Assembly: GCA_013368445.1 (NCBI GenBank)
Contig: JAACJO010000001.1
Coordinates: 992,001-1,056,000, forward strand
DNA from: Leucocoprinus leucothites
Taxonomy: Eukaryota > Basidiomycota > Agaricomycetes > Agaricales > Agaricaceae
Reading direction: 5' to 3'
Length of the DNA: 64,000 bases
Positions 23,003-32,820 of this stretch are shown here, piece after piece. The number at the start of each line of letters is the position of its first letter. Position 1 is the stretch's first letter. Position numbers and translations under genes: made by a program. The notes under the pieces are model-generated. The model saw only the letters and a program-made list of their open reading frames with translations, was not told the DNA's origin and searched no databases.

Positions 23003-26000
23003 ATGTTCAGCTCAACCTGGGGAAATCAGAACCCGCAGCAACAGCAACCCAGCGCTTTTGGTCAACCCAATGCATTTGGCTCAAACACGGGCCCAAGCGG
23101 CAAGTATTCAGTCCTGCGCTTCCATGAACTCGCCAACTGACGGGTTATGTAGCTTTTGGTTCTACCGCTTTCGGTCAGCAACCTCAGCAACAACCTCAGC
23201 AACAACTTCAGCAGCAGCCACAAGTAAATCCTATGTTTGGTAACATCTCAGCTCCTGCTTCATCAACGCCGACTTCGGGCTTCGGTATGTTTCTTTCTCT
23301 GTCTCTAATCTGCTCTAATATGACATCAAGGCGCGTTTGGAAACACGGGAAATGCAAGTGCGTTCGGACAACCCAAGTCAACCACCGGTTTTGGCGCGTT
23401 TTCGGGTGGCACGAGCGCGTTTGGAAACACAAGTACGCCGGGCACTTTTGGTCAGACTAATAATCCCCCATCCACTGGGACAAGCATTTTCGGGCAGCAA
23501 TCGGGCACCACGACTAATCCCGCTTTTGGGAGTGCCAGTGCATTCAGCGCAACCAAGCCTACAACCTCTGTGTTTGGTTCCACCACTGCCACTAGTGAGT
23601 AGATCGGATTCATAATCCAGCATCTTATATTCATCCTCTTCAAGCATCGGGAGTCAATAATGGGACTGGTGGGACACCATACGCTCCCTTTGCGGAGAAG
23701 GATCCCGGCACAAATGCTATGTTACAATATCAAGCCATAACCTGCACACCCGCATACCGTAACTTTTCTTTGGAAGTATGTAATCACAAATTCCATCAAT
23801 GTATTTGCTCGCTCATCTTGGTCATTTAACTAGGAATTGCGCGTGCAAGACTACACACAGAACCGCAAGACCGCTTCAACCAGTGCATTTGGAGCAGGAT
23901 CTGCGTTCGGTAGCACCCAACCTGCTACAACAAGCGCTTTTGGTTCCCAGGCTAATCAGCCAGCACAGGGTAGCATTTTTGGGGGTGGAACAACGTCCAC
24001 AACTGCCGGCGGTGGTTTCAATGCCTTTGGACAGAATACTCAACCGGGAACTTCTCAGCCGAGTACTGGACTTTTCGGCGGCTCCGCTTTCGGACAGCAG
24101 CAGCAGCAGCAACAACAACAACAACAGCAACAACAACAACAGCAACAACAACCTCAGGCAAGTGCTTTTGGGGCTTTCGGGCAACAAGGCCAGCAGCAGC
24201 AGCAGCCTCAACAAGGCGGTGGGATCTTTGGCGGTGGACCTGCTTTCGGAACTACGGCTAATAAACCTGCTTTTGGCGGTACAACTGGCGCATTCGGAAC
24301 TGGTAGGTCCTCGTCTAATGATGAAGCTACTCGTGTTTGCTGATCTTCTTTTTCGAAAGCAGCACCGACGACGAGTGCCTTTGGTACTACCGGTACTGGG
24401 ACCAATGCATTTGGTCAAACGACTCAACCTGCTCAACAGCAGCAAAGCAATATTTTTGGTAACCAACCCACTGGCACACAGAGTGGTTTTGGAACGTTTG
24501 GTATATATTCTTGGCAATCCATGATTGTTTTATCTCGTTTAATTGTCGTTCACAGGGACCACCGGACAACAGAAGCCATCGATTTTTGGTACAACACCTA
24601 CTCAGCCTGCCTCAACGGGTACCGGTTTTGGGCTCTTTGGAGCTCAAACTCAGCCAACGCAACAGCAGCAGCAGCAACCCGCTCAGCAGCCCTCCATCTT
24701 CGGAGCTAACGCTGGTGGTGGCGGTCTATTTGGAGCCACCGGGCAAAACCAATCCTCACAATCTGCTGCCCAACCTACTACTTCGCGTATGTACAGTCTC
24801 AATTACCTATTCTTTTTTTGCTCAAGAGTTGCAGTCTTTGGATCTGCTCAACCAGCTTCAGCCGGTACAAGCTTATTTGGAGGGGGCACAGGGACCAGCC
24901 TTTTCGGAAATACTGCCAACCAGCCACAACAAGCTGGTACACAACAGCCTGCACAGACAGGTGGCTTCGGCAATCTATTCGGAGCCAAGCCTGCGGGAAC
25001 TACACCATCGATATTCTCAAGCACAGCGCCCTCTACTACCCAGCCGCAGACCAACCTCTTCGGCAACACACAAAATACCGCACAGCCTAATATGTTTGGT
25101 CAAAGACCCGCGGCACCAGCCCTTGGTTCATCAGCATCTGGTCAACCTGGGTTGTTTGGCTCCACCCTTGGAATATCCACCAATGCCCTCGGCGCCTCCA
25201 CAACTGCTCAACCTTCTTTGACCGCTTCAATCGCGGAACCTATTGGCGCGAATCTTCCCATCTTCTCCATGCTTCCTCCTGGTCCTCGTACTGTCGACCT
25301 CGATCAATCGCAGCAAAAGAAGAAGCAAAGCTTTTTTGTTGACATTTCAACTCGTTCTCCGCTACCTCGTCAAATGGGATATGCTCCTGCAAGCTCAAAA
25401 CTTCGTGGATTTGGATCCTCAAGTATAGGATCAATTAATGGCTTCTCTTCCAGCAGCCTGAACTTCGCATCTGGGAAGCCCAACGCTCTTTCCCTTAATG
25501 GTTCCTTGGGACCTGACGGCATGTTAGTTCGCAGTAGCAGCCCGGCGCTAGGTAGCGGATCTCGCCAAAGCGTCAAGAAAGTTATTTTAGATAAGAAAGT
25601 TGAGCCGTCCGAGCTTTTCATCAAGTCTGGTAGCCCAAGTTCTTTGCGCGGAGGCAAGATCACGTTTAGCCCTGCCCTCAGTGTTGCTGCACGAGAAAAA
25701 GATGCCGCGGGACCACTCTCCCCAACTACTCCTCAGCTTGAATCTCCCACTCCAGCCGCCAAAATTTCCTCCCGTACACCCAGCAAGTTCACCGCTGAAC
25801 CCACGCAGAATTCAGCCACCGAAGGCATGGGCGATCTCCAAGAGGGAGACTACTACATCAAACCCGATCTTGCTACTCTGAAGAAGGCGAGCTATGATGA
25901 ACTCGCGTCCTTTGACGGTCTCATTGTAGGCCGCGTAGGATATGGAGAGATACACTTCCTTGAACCAGTCGACTTGACAGGTCTTTCTAAACTTGGGACA

Positions 26001-26282
26001 CTTCTCGGAGATGTCGTCCGGTTTGATGACAAAGAATGTAGTGTTTACCCGGATAGCGAGGACGTCGATAAACCACCCCCGGGGTCTGGACTAAATGTAA
26101 AAGCGAGGCTGATTCTAGAACGGTGTTGGGCTACTGATAAAGCAACCCGAGAACCAATCAAGGATGCCTCACATCCGACTGCTGTTAAGCACTTGAAGCG
26201 CTTGAAAAACATGAAAGATACGCACTTCGAAGGCTTTGACAAGGATAGCGGGAAATGGACCTTCACAGTTGATCACTTCTAA
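23003..26282 (+). CDS. NUP98: FG/GLFG nucleoporin Nup98 homologue (Nup98/Nup100/Nup116 type)
   Basis: Eight exons, all in phase, give 969 residues. The first three quarters hold many FG, GLFG and AFG repeats that form the permeability barrier of the nuclear pore. Early on lies a GLEBS segment (QAITCTPAYRNFSLEELRV, then QDYTQNRK) that binds Gle2/Rae1 in this family. A poly-Gln run encoded by mixed CAG/CAA lies at about 24096-24152. The C-terminal 150 residues are the Nup98 autoproteolytic-type domain, from DYYIKPDLATLKK to KWTFTVDHF. The protein stops directly after His-Phe, so no Nup96 part follows, as in yeast Nup100 and Nup116. Intron 1 (23100-23152) uses a GC donor. A Leu codon is split before the last exon. 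Confidence 0.95.
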
Positions 26283-26745
26283 GACTTCGTGCCGTATCTG
26301 TGGTTGTTATCGTATCGTTAAATTTCATACATTAGGTCATTTCTATGTTGTGCTCTCTTTCCTTGTCATATGTAGTATCCTTCCCTTACGTAGCACTATT
26401 CCGACCAGTAGTTACCTTCCGAATTCCGCAGAATATATCCACGATTGTTGTGTATCAATAACTGCTCTTTCCTCCAACTCAGTAGACCTCTCGCGGCTTT
26501 CTTTACAACTACTCCGAGCAGCCGCGGTAGACGGATTCTGCCGCTTGAGCGGGTAGGCTCGGGGGTGTCATTCAGGTTCCCAAGACTCCCTATTTTTGGA
26601 ATGAATGTGAGGTGTTCCGTGAAATGACGGAGTTACTAAGCCGATCGAATTTCCCTTTATATACCTGGCGCCGTCATAGGTCACAGAGCATACTCCACGT
26701 CCTAACCTTCCTTATCTCTATACATCGTCCTTTCCTTTCGACAAG
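26283..26745. other. Intergenic region between NUP98 and RCF2
   Basis: About 460 bp between two plus-strand genes; no gene seen. TATATACC near 26659 lies about 85 bp before the RCF2 start and could be its TATA-like element. Confidence 0.4.
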
Positions 26746-27757
26746 ATGAAGGTCAGGGTAGAATTCAGTTACTAATTAGAAAATCCTGACCTCGAAGTAG
26801 TTTTTGACAGACCAACAAGTTGCTGAGCATACCGCCGCTTCGAGGCGAGGTGCTCTTGAAGGAACACTTATCAGCGGAAGTGTAGCTCTTGCAGGATCAT
26901 ACTATATGCATCGAACCTGGCCTGCATACCGCCGTCTTCCTCTTTCCCTCAAAGCATTAGGAGCTGTCATCGTCGTCGCACCTTGTATTGCCATTCAAGC
27001 AGAACGCCGCGGTTTGGAATACGATCGTTCGCAATGGTATGTTTGAATTGAACCCTCCTACGTTGCCACTCATTCCTCATACATGCACTTGTAGGGAGGG
27101 CGAGACGATCCGTGTGCTCGATGAGAAACGGCTCCAAGAAGACCAGCGATGGCAATCTTTGCCGTTAAAAGAAAAATTCGCCGACTGGGTTATTCGCCAT
27201 CAATATACGGTCATCCTGGGCGGCTGGGCTTCAAGTCTTGGCGTCGCAGGCGCTATTATTTCTCGTCAGAAGTGAGTCTGGAATACGTTATTTCTCAGCC
27301 GTTACTGATGTGTACTCCCTGCACCACTTAGATATCAGACCTATGCTCAAAAGGTTATCTATTATTGTCTTGTATGAACGTCAGCGACTGAGCTGCCCCT
27401 TCAGATTGTACAAGCTCGTATGTGGGCTCAGGGTCTCACCATCGGCTTATTGATTGTTGCTGGTGCCCTCACACAAGCAAGGCGAAAAGAATTTGCGAAA
27501 GAGGTATGAGCTTACCTGCGAAAAGGCGTTCTGTCTCTTCTGACTCATCTGGTCTTTGCAGCAACAGCACGACCACTCCTGGGCAGATATCGTAAGTAAC
27601 TGCTTCAACTTCTCCGTAGATTTCTATACTCATCTCCTTTCAGCTCGAGCAGCAAGAACGTGACCGCAAGGAAGCCGAGCGCCTTGGTATCCGTCTCGCG
27701 CCTACGGGTCCTCACGGTAGTCGCGAGGCCCTTGGTGCGCAGGTCGATCGTGCTTGA
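26746..27757 (+). CDS. RCF2: Respiratory supercomplex factor 2 (HIG1 domain)
   Basis: Mitochondrial inner-membrane protein that associates with cytochrome c oxidase and III-IV supercomplexes. The first coding exon is only ATG AAG (26746-26751). Splicing to the acceptor at 26800 gives MKFLTDQQVAEHTAASRRG, which fits the MKILTQDE-type start of yeast Rcf2; without this splice no ATG is available. Two hydrophobic hairpins follow. The second is the HIG1 domain, with WVIRHQYTVILGGWASSL, the loop QKYQTY, VQARMWAQGLT and a last membrane segment. The C-terminal tail is charged (EQQERDRKEAERLG). Six short exons are needed. It complements NDUFAF5 in pointing to an intact respiratory chain. Confidence 0.88.
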
Positions 27758-28070
27758 TTGCTAAATACCTCACTTGGTATTCCGGATATTGTACATATAG
27801 TTTAATCTACACATGACTCAGTAGACTCGGACATAGCACTATTGTTACCATCTTATATCATCTCGTCTTACTGTACAACGCTTGCGATACACATTGCAAT
27901 CTACATAACTCCTTCACCAACCGATCACGTGGAGAAGCACATCATCATTTCGAATTCATGGGATTGGTGAGCACTTCGAGTATCGGCCAGCATATTAACA
28001 CCGTCGGCGTAATGGAACACCTTAAATTGTCCCACCAACCACAAAATCTTGCTCTACTTCGACAAGGAAT
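27758..28070. promoter_or_regulatory. Promoter region of the PAPS reductase gene with TCACGTG box
   Basis: About 310 bp between RCF2 and the PAPS reductase start. TCACGTG at 27925-27931 lies about 140 bp upstream of the ATG. In budding yeast the Cbf1-Met4 complex uses the same TCACGTG site to control MET16, the orthologous gene, so a sulfur-regulation role is a reasonable inference. Confidence 0.5.
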
Positions 28071-28929
28071 ATGCCGCAGCTCACTATCTCAGACCTCCCA
28101 AAGCCTCTTAATCTGCCACTCTCAGAAGAGCAGCTGGAGCTCATCAATGCGCACCTTTCTCCAATGATTCCTGAAGAAATACTGCAATGGGCGATCGAAT
28201 ATCTCCCTGGGCTGTATCAGACGACTGCCTTCGGTCTTACGGGTCTCGCTGCCATCGACATGCTTTTTAAAATCACAAAGACACCGCCCCCCCTCATTTT
28301 CATCGACACTCTGTATCATTTTCCCGAAACCTACGAGCTTGTATATGAAGTTCGGGCGCGCTATGAATGTCCGATCCATATATACAGACCCGAGGGGTGC
28401 GAAACTGTGCAAGATTTTGAAACAAAACATGGCCAAGAATTATGGAAGAAAGACGAAGATACCTATGACTTCCTTGTCAAGGTACGCCTCTGCAGAAGTA
28501 TGATGGGCTATGACGGCTGACAAGATAAATTAGGTTGAACCTGCACGACGCGCTTACGAGGCGCTCGGAGTGAAGGGGGTGATTACAGGCAGACGCGCTT
28601 CTCAGGGAGCCGACCGCGCAAACCTGAAACCACTTGAAGTCGACTCAACAGGGTTATTAAAGTTTAATCCGTTTTTCGCTTGGAACTTCCACCTGGTGGA
28701 ATGGTACATCAAGGAGAACAAAGTACCCAGAAATAAACTGCTTGATCAAGGGTACAAAAGCGTAGGCGACTGGCATAGCACTATAAAGGTTGGAGAAGGT
28801 CAGGATGAGAGGGCTGGAAGGTGGGCCGGGAGGGAGAAGACAGAATGCGGGCTCCATAAGGACTACTTCGCCATGAAGAATCAGGCGAAGCTTGTGGCTG
28901 GTATGATTCCATCGATCATCGTCTCCTGA
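28071..28929 (+). CDS. MET16: Phosphoadenosine phosphosulfate (PAPS) reductase
   Basis: Reduces PAPS to sulfite with thioredoxin in assimilatory sulfate reduction, feeding cysteine and methionine synthesis in the cytosol. Two exons joined after DFLVK give about 269 residues, near the usual fungal length. The nucleotide-binding region reads TAFGLTGLAAIDMLFK, then FIDTLYHFPETYELV. VITGRRASQGADR and the C-terminal active-site motif EKTECGLH, with its single essential Cys, are intact. The start at 28071 is preceded by an A-rich context and gives the expected N-terminus. A CACGTG box lies about 140 bp upstream. Confidence 0.94.
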
Positions 28930-29440
28930 TAACACTAAAGCGCTATTCGGCAGAACAAATCCAAGAAACAAGTAGTTAAGGTCTCGCTGTATGCCCCTAT
29001 GCCCCTTTCTTTGAGCAGATTCCTGACTTTGGCACCAGGCTTTTTGTAGAGGCCATTATGTATGTTGGAACACGGATGCTATTCTAGACAATCCTGGATA
29101 TGCAGAGGCTGTTACAATAATACCTAGAGATCGTACACACGACACAGCGGGCTCCGTTCCAGTCTTTTTTCCTGATTGGAGGGGGAAACTCTGTTGGATT
29201 CATTCGGAGATGAAATCGCCATCATGTGATCGCTACAGAACATTGGTATTTGTCCTCACCCATGTCAACATTTGGTGCGGAGACTCATTAAGTGAAGGGC
29301 AATCCCACTAAAAGGTGGATGGGTAGATGGCAGCCCTGCTTCCTAAGAGGTTCGGTTCCCCCCTGGCCTGTGCCTCCCGTCGCCTCCCCTATTGCGTATC
29401 CACGGCCTCTGGTCTGCCATTCTTAGGGCCGCTAATCAGC
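28930..29440. other. Intergenic region before RNase III gene
   Basis: About 510 bp with no recognisable gene. It should contain the terminator of PAPS reductase and the promoter of the RNase III gene, whose exact start is uncertain. Confidence 0.35.
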
Positions 29441-30803
29441 ATGACTCTTAAGTGAGTTTCCCATATAAAATTACAATTCAGTCCCCCTTTTTTGCGTCTG
29501 TTCTGGGGCTCAGAGATGCTGATTTCCACTGATGCACAACAAGACCTGACTTTGGGACCGACGATGTCAATTTTCCTCCTCTCCCCGAAATTAACGACGT
29601 GAACATAAGGCAGAAAGTCTTCACGCATCGAAGCTACCATGGACGACCCACGCATATTTTTGAAGATCACCCGAATGACCTCAGTCCGGATAACGAAAAG
29701 TAAGCTATAGTTGATATTCCCTCACGGTTGGCGTCAAAGGCAAGGCAGAATCTGCTTAGATCTTGGCCCCACCCGCGTCATGCGGTGATTGAGTGTGGTA
29801 GTTTTAACTCAAACATTTCTGTTCGCAGATATGAACATTTGGGCGATGCTGTCCTGGGTCTCTCTGTGACGAGTCTTATGATGGAGATGTACCCCGGCCT
29901 CCGGGTCGGGCCTTCCACTGCAAGTAAGATCGATTAAGATTTCTCCACTGGACTGACGAGTCTGAAATTCTTAGAAAGTTCGGGCTATGATAGTTGGCAA
30001 CGCAACATTGGCGGAGATGTGAGTCCTTGTTGGTCCAGATGTAAGCCAGTGCCTGACGCCCACTTCCCGACCTTACATAGCTCGCTGAAGTATCAATTAC
30101 CAAGCCGCTTGCGTCTTCATACTGCTCAGGCTATTGCACTCCGTGCATCACCCACTATCCAGGGTAAACTACTTCTTACCCCGCTGCATATAATCAATTA
30201 CTAAGACATTCACTGCACTCTTTTTCAGCGGATGTCTTCGAGGTAGGTACTCTGCTAACATCACTCGCTCAATGGCTGATCTATTGTCATATCAAATAGT
30301 CATTTGTCGGTGGTTTGTATGATGACCAAGGACTCGATCCTGTCAAGCGCTGGCTGGATAAGTTGTTCCGTCCCTACGCCAAAGCGGCATATGAAATAGT
30401 TCGCCAACAACATGGTGTACCAGCTGTCCCTATTGTCCCTCTCCCATCTCGCTATGGTCGTTACAATGACCACTCGGGAAATTTTGCCGGAGGCAGGAAT
30501 GGTATCGTCCACGAAGAAGTGGCTACTCCCCCCTCTGGGGGTCACCTTGCATTATTCAACCAATACTTACAGAAGGGAAACAAGCCGGTTGAATGGAAGT
30601 TTTCTGACGGTCGCGAGAAGGAAGATGCAGATGACCCGACATCTGCAGCCGTGATTCAGGGTAGAAAGGCTACTCCAATGTGGTGCGCAACAGTTTATGT
30701 GAACGATGAAGTATACGGGCGTGGCAGGGGGACTACGAAGCAGCTTGCGAGGAATGAAGCTGCAAAGCAGGGCTTGGATAAGATGGGGATCAATGTCATT
30801 TGA
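29441..30803 (+). CDS. Ribonuclease III with C-terminal double-stranded RNA-binding domain
   Basis: Endonuclease for double-stranded RNA; fungal relatives (Rnt1, Pac1) process pre-rRNA and snRNA/snoRNA precursors. The catalytic domain begins LPEINDVNIRQKVFTHRSYHG. The signature NEKYEHLGDAVLGL keeps both acidic residues and the Asp, once the intron after NEK is removed. The second acidic pair is in ADVFESFVGGLYDDQGL. RAMIVGNATLAEI and ASPTIQ follow the usual order. The C-terminal dsRBD includes WCATVYVNDEVYGRGRG and KQLARNEAAKQGLD. The core is secure, but the start is not. I propose an 11-nt first exon at 29441 spliced to the AG at about 29540; a distant upstream exon is possible. The small size favours a Pac1/Rnt1-like or mitochondrial enzyme over Dicer. 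Confidence 0.85.
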
Positions 30804-31466
30804 TATTCGGTGAGTCGTCGTTGCTGTTGTTTTTTTCTTTTTCTTTGGCTTCAATTTCAGAGTGATTACGAGCTGGCGCTAACCACTTTCGGAATCTCTT
30901 TCAGAACGGATGGAGACTTTTGTCATGGTTTCTCCAGACCGGTGCTGGTTGAGCGTGCTGCAGCGTTAGACCTGCCACCCACCCAGCCTAGGTGTGCAGA
31001 GGCTATGGGCGAAAGGGCGGACTTTGTGTATTTCATAAGCTTGTGTTACGAAGTATGAATTATTACTGTGGTTTGTTTTGTCATTCGGTTGTTGAGATGT
31101 CAAAATGGGTGTCAAAGGTGTGGTAATGCCCAGGGAACATTTAGGAAATGAATGACGAAGAAAGTGTCATAGGTATTGTGTAATCAAGCTTCTTCCGTCC
31201 AGCCGCGGAGAACTGTATCGATACTCGCGGTCAACACGCAGACGTGTAAGGCATATACATTGAGTCAGGTTCGTAAGTACCCGCCTTGTGATTCGTTGGA
31301 TTAAGCCAACCCCAAGATACATTCTCATGTGATTGAGTCAGCACGGTGTGTTATTCCATTATCCAAAAAAGCATGTTCAAGAGAATGAAGTAAATAAGTC
31401 AAATGGAGGGTAAGTAACGGGCGGGGGCGGTATCAAGCACTATGCCGAGGAGGGAATGTCTAACGC
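30804..31466. other. Convergent 3' region between RNase III and cytochrome b5
   Basis: About 660 bp between converging stop codons. T-rich tracts follow the RNase III stop. No gene, repeat or RNA was recognised. Confidence 0.45.
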
Positions 31467-32153
31467 TTAGGCCAGACCCGTGTAGTAACGCCAGCCAAAG
31501 TAAGCACCCAAAAGCCCAAGGGGAACGAAGTACATAAGACTAGCGCGGATGACATGTCAGTACTCAGTCCTTCAATGAAAGGTGGAATGGAGCCATACTT
31601 TGAGCCCTGCTCGACGGCACTGGCAACCCGTTTTGCCTGGGCCTCCGCTGCACCTGACTTGAGTTTAATTTCCTATTGAGACCAAGAATTGGTTATCAGG
31701 GAAACCGTGGCTGTTTTTATAGTCGAGCGAGACTCACGCTTCCCTGCTCGAATTCACCAACGAGCATATCAGGGAGGAGGGCACGAGCTTCGTCGGAGTG
31801 ACCGACATCTTCAAATGCCTCGGTGGCATCCTGTCCTGTTGTAAGGTTAGTGGATCCCGAAAGGTGGGTATGTTGACATGGTGCCACGTACCTGCTTCAG
31901 CTAAGATAACCTCATCACCTCCCGGGTGCTGTGGTATGGTTGGTTATAGCCTAGAACTTCGGAGACGGAATTTCATGTACCTCGTCAAGGAATTTTGTGA
32001 CGTTGTAGACTGTAGCGGAAGATGCGCGTTAGCATAAATGGGCAACGTGTGATTGGTTGACGCGTATCTGAGCGTACCTTTTCCGTGAAGGAGGATGTAG
32101 AGCTTCTCACGGGTCTTGTTTGCACGGAGCTCGTCGAGGGTAACAACAGCCAT
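31467..32153 (-). CDS. CYB5: Cytochrome b5, endoplasmic reticulum type
   Basis: Small haem protein that passes electrons to desaturases and P450s at the ER surface. The N-terminal haem domain reads [19 protein letters not shown], then [23 protein letters not shown] and [20 protein letters not shown]. The two haem-ligand His residues lie in HPGG and GHSDEA. A linker with [17 protein letters not shown] leads to one C-terminal membrane anchor ([16 protein letters not shown], then RYYTGLA). Removing the last 60-base intron (donor GTATGG) is needed to put the anchor in frame. Five introns or so interrupt a protein of about 135-140 residues. It diverges from the transmembrane FG-nucleoporin gene. 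Confidence 0.9.
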
Positions 32154-32820
32154 TAGAAGAGTAGGGGAGGAGAGGTAGCGACGTGTAAAGGTGGAGGCGG
32201 AAGGTGAGAGTTAGAGGCAAACCGGTTGACCCTTATAACACGGGTATCTTCTCACGTGCGAACGGACCTGCAAATTTCCCAACTAAAAAATCGCACTACC
32301 CCGAGCAAACATTTTCGGCACGATACGCGCGCTCAGGCCAGGCAGTGAGATGGCTCAACAGCGGTGAATATGAATGGAAACATTTATTAAGCAACGAGAC
32401 ACTACTACATTAAATGATTGTATGCTCAATTTAGTACTCGAGTGGCCATACTGCCCTTTGGGCTGGACACTCAAGCGTGGATCAAGCAGCTATCGTCTTC
32501 CACCCGCAAGTAAGGCGACGATGGCAATGATAGCCGTGTCTCCAGGCAGTAGCAAGTGGGTAAAATAGGTCCAAGCGGATCTAGCGTGATAACGGTCAAA
32601 GAGGTGAATTAGTCAATACTAAGTACAATCGACGGTCATGGTGCATTAAACCAAAAATTGATGGTGGTTATTTGTACTTTTCCAATTTGAACTCCGACGA
32701 ACGACTGGACAAACATAGCCAAACCAGTGATTGGCTGGAGCTGCCGTGTCTCCTCACTTCCACCTCCTCCTCCTCCATCTCACTGCCATAGGGCAGTTTT
32801 CGTCTCGTCCCCCCCTCGCT
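32154..32820. promoter_or_regulatory. Divergent promoter of CYB5 and the POM121-like gene
   Basis: About 670 bp between outward-facing starts. TCACGTG lies at 32252-32258, about 100 bp from the CYB5 start, next to a CTTATAA TATA-like sequence at about 32232. No gene in between. Confidence 0.45.

Noticed and set aside
23876..24517. Long minus-strand frame rich in Leu opposite NUP98
   Set aside because: It is the mirror of the poly-Gln/FG coding exon; the plus strand has the Nup98 domains.
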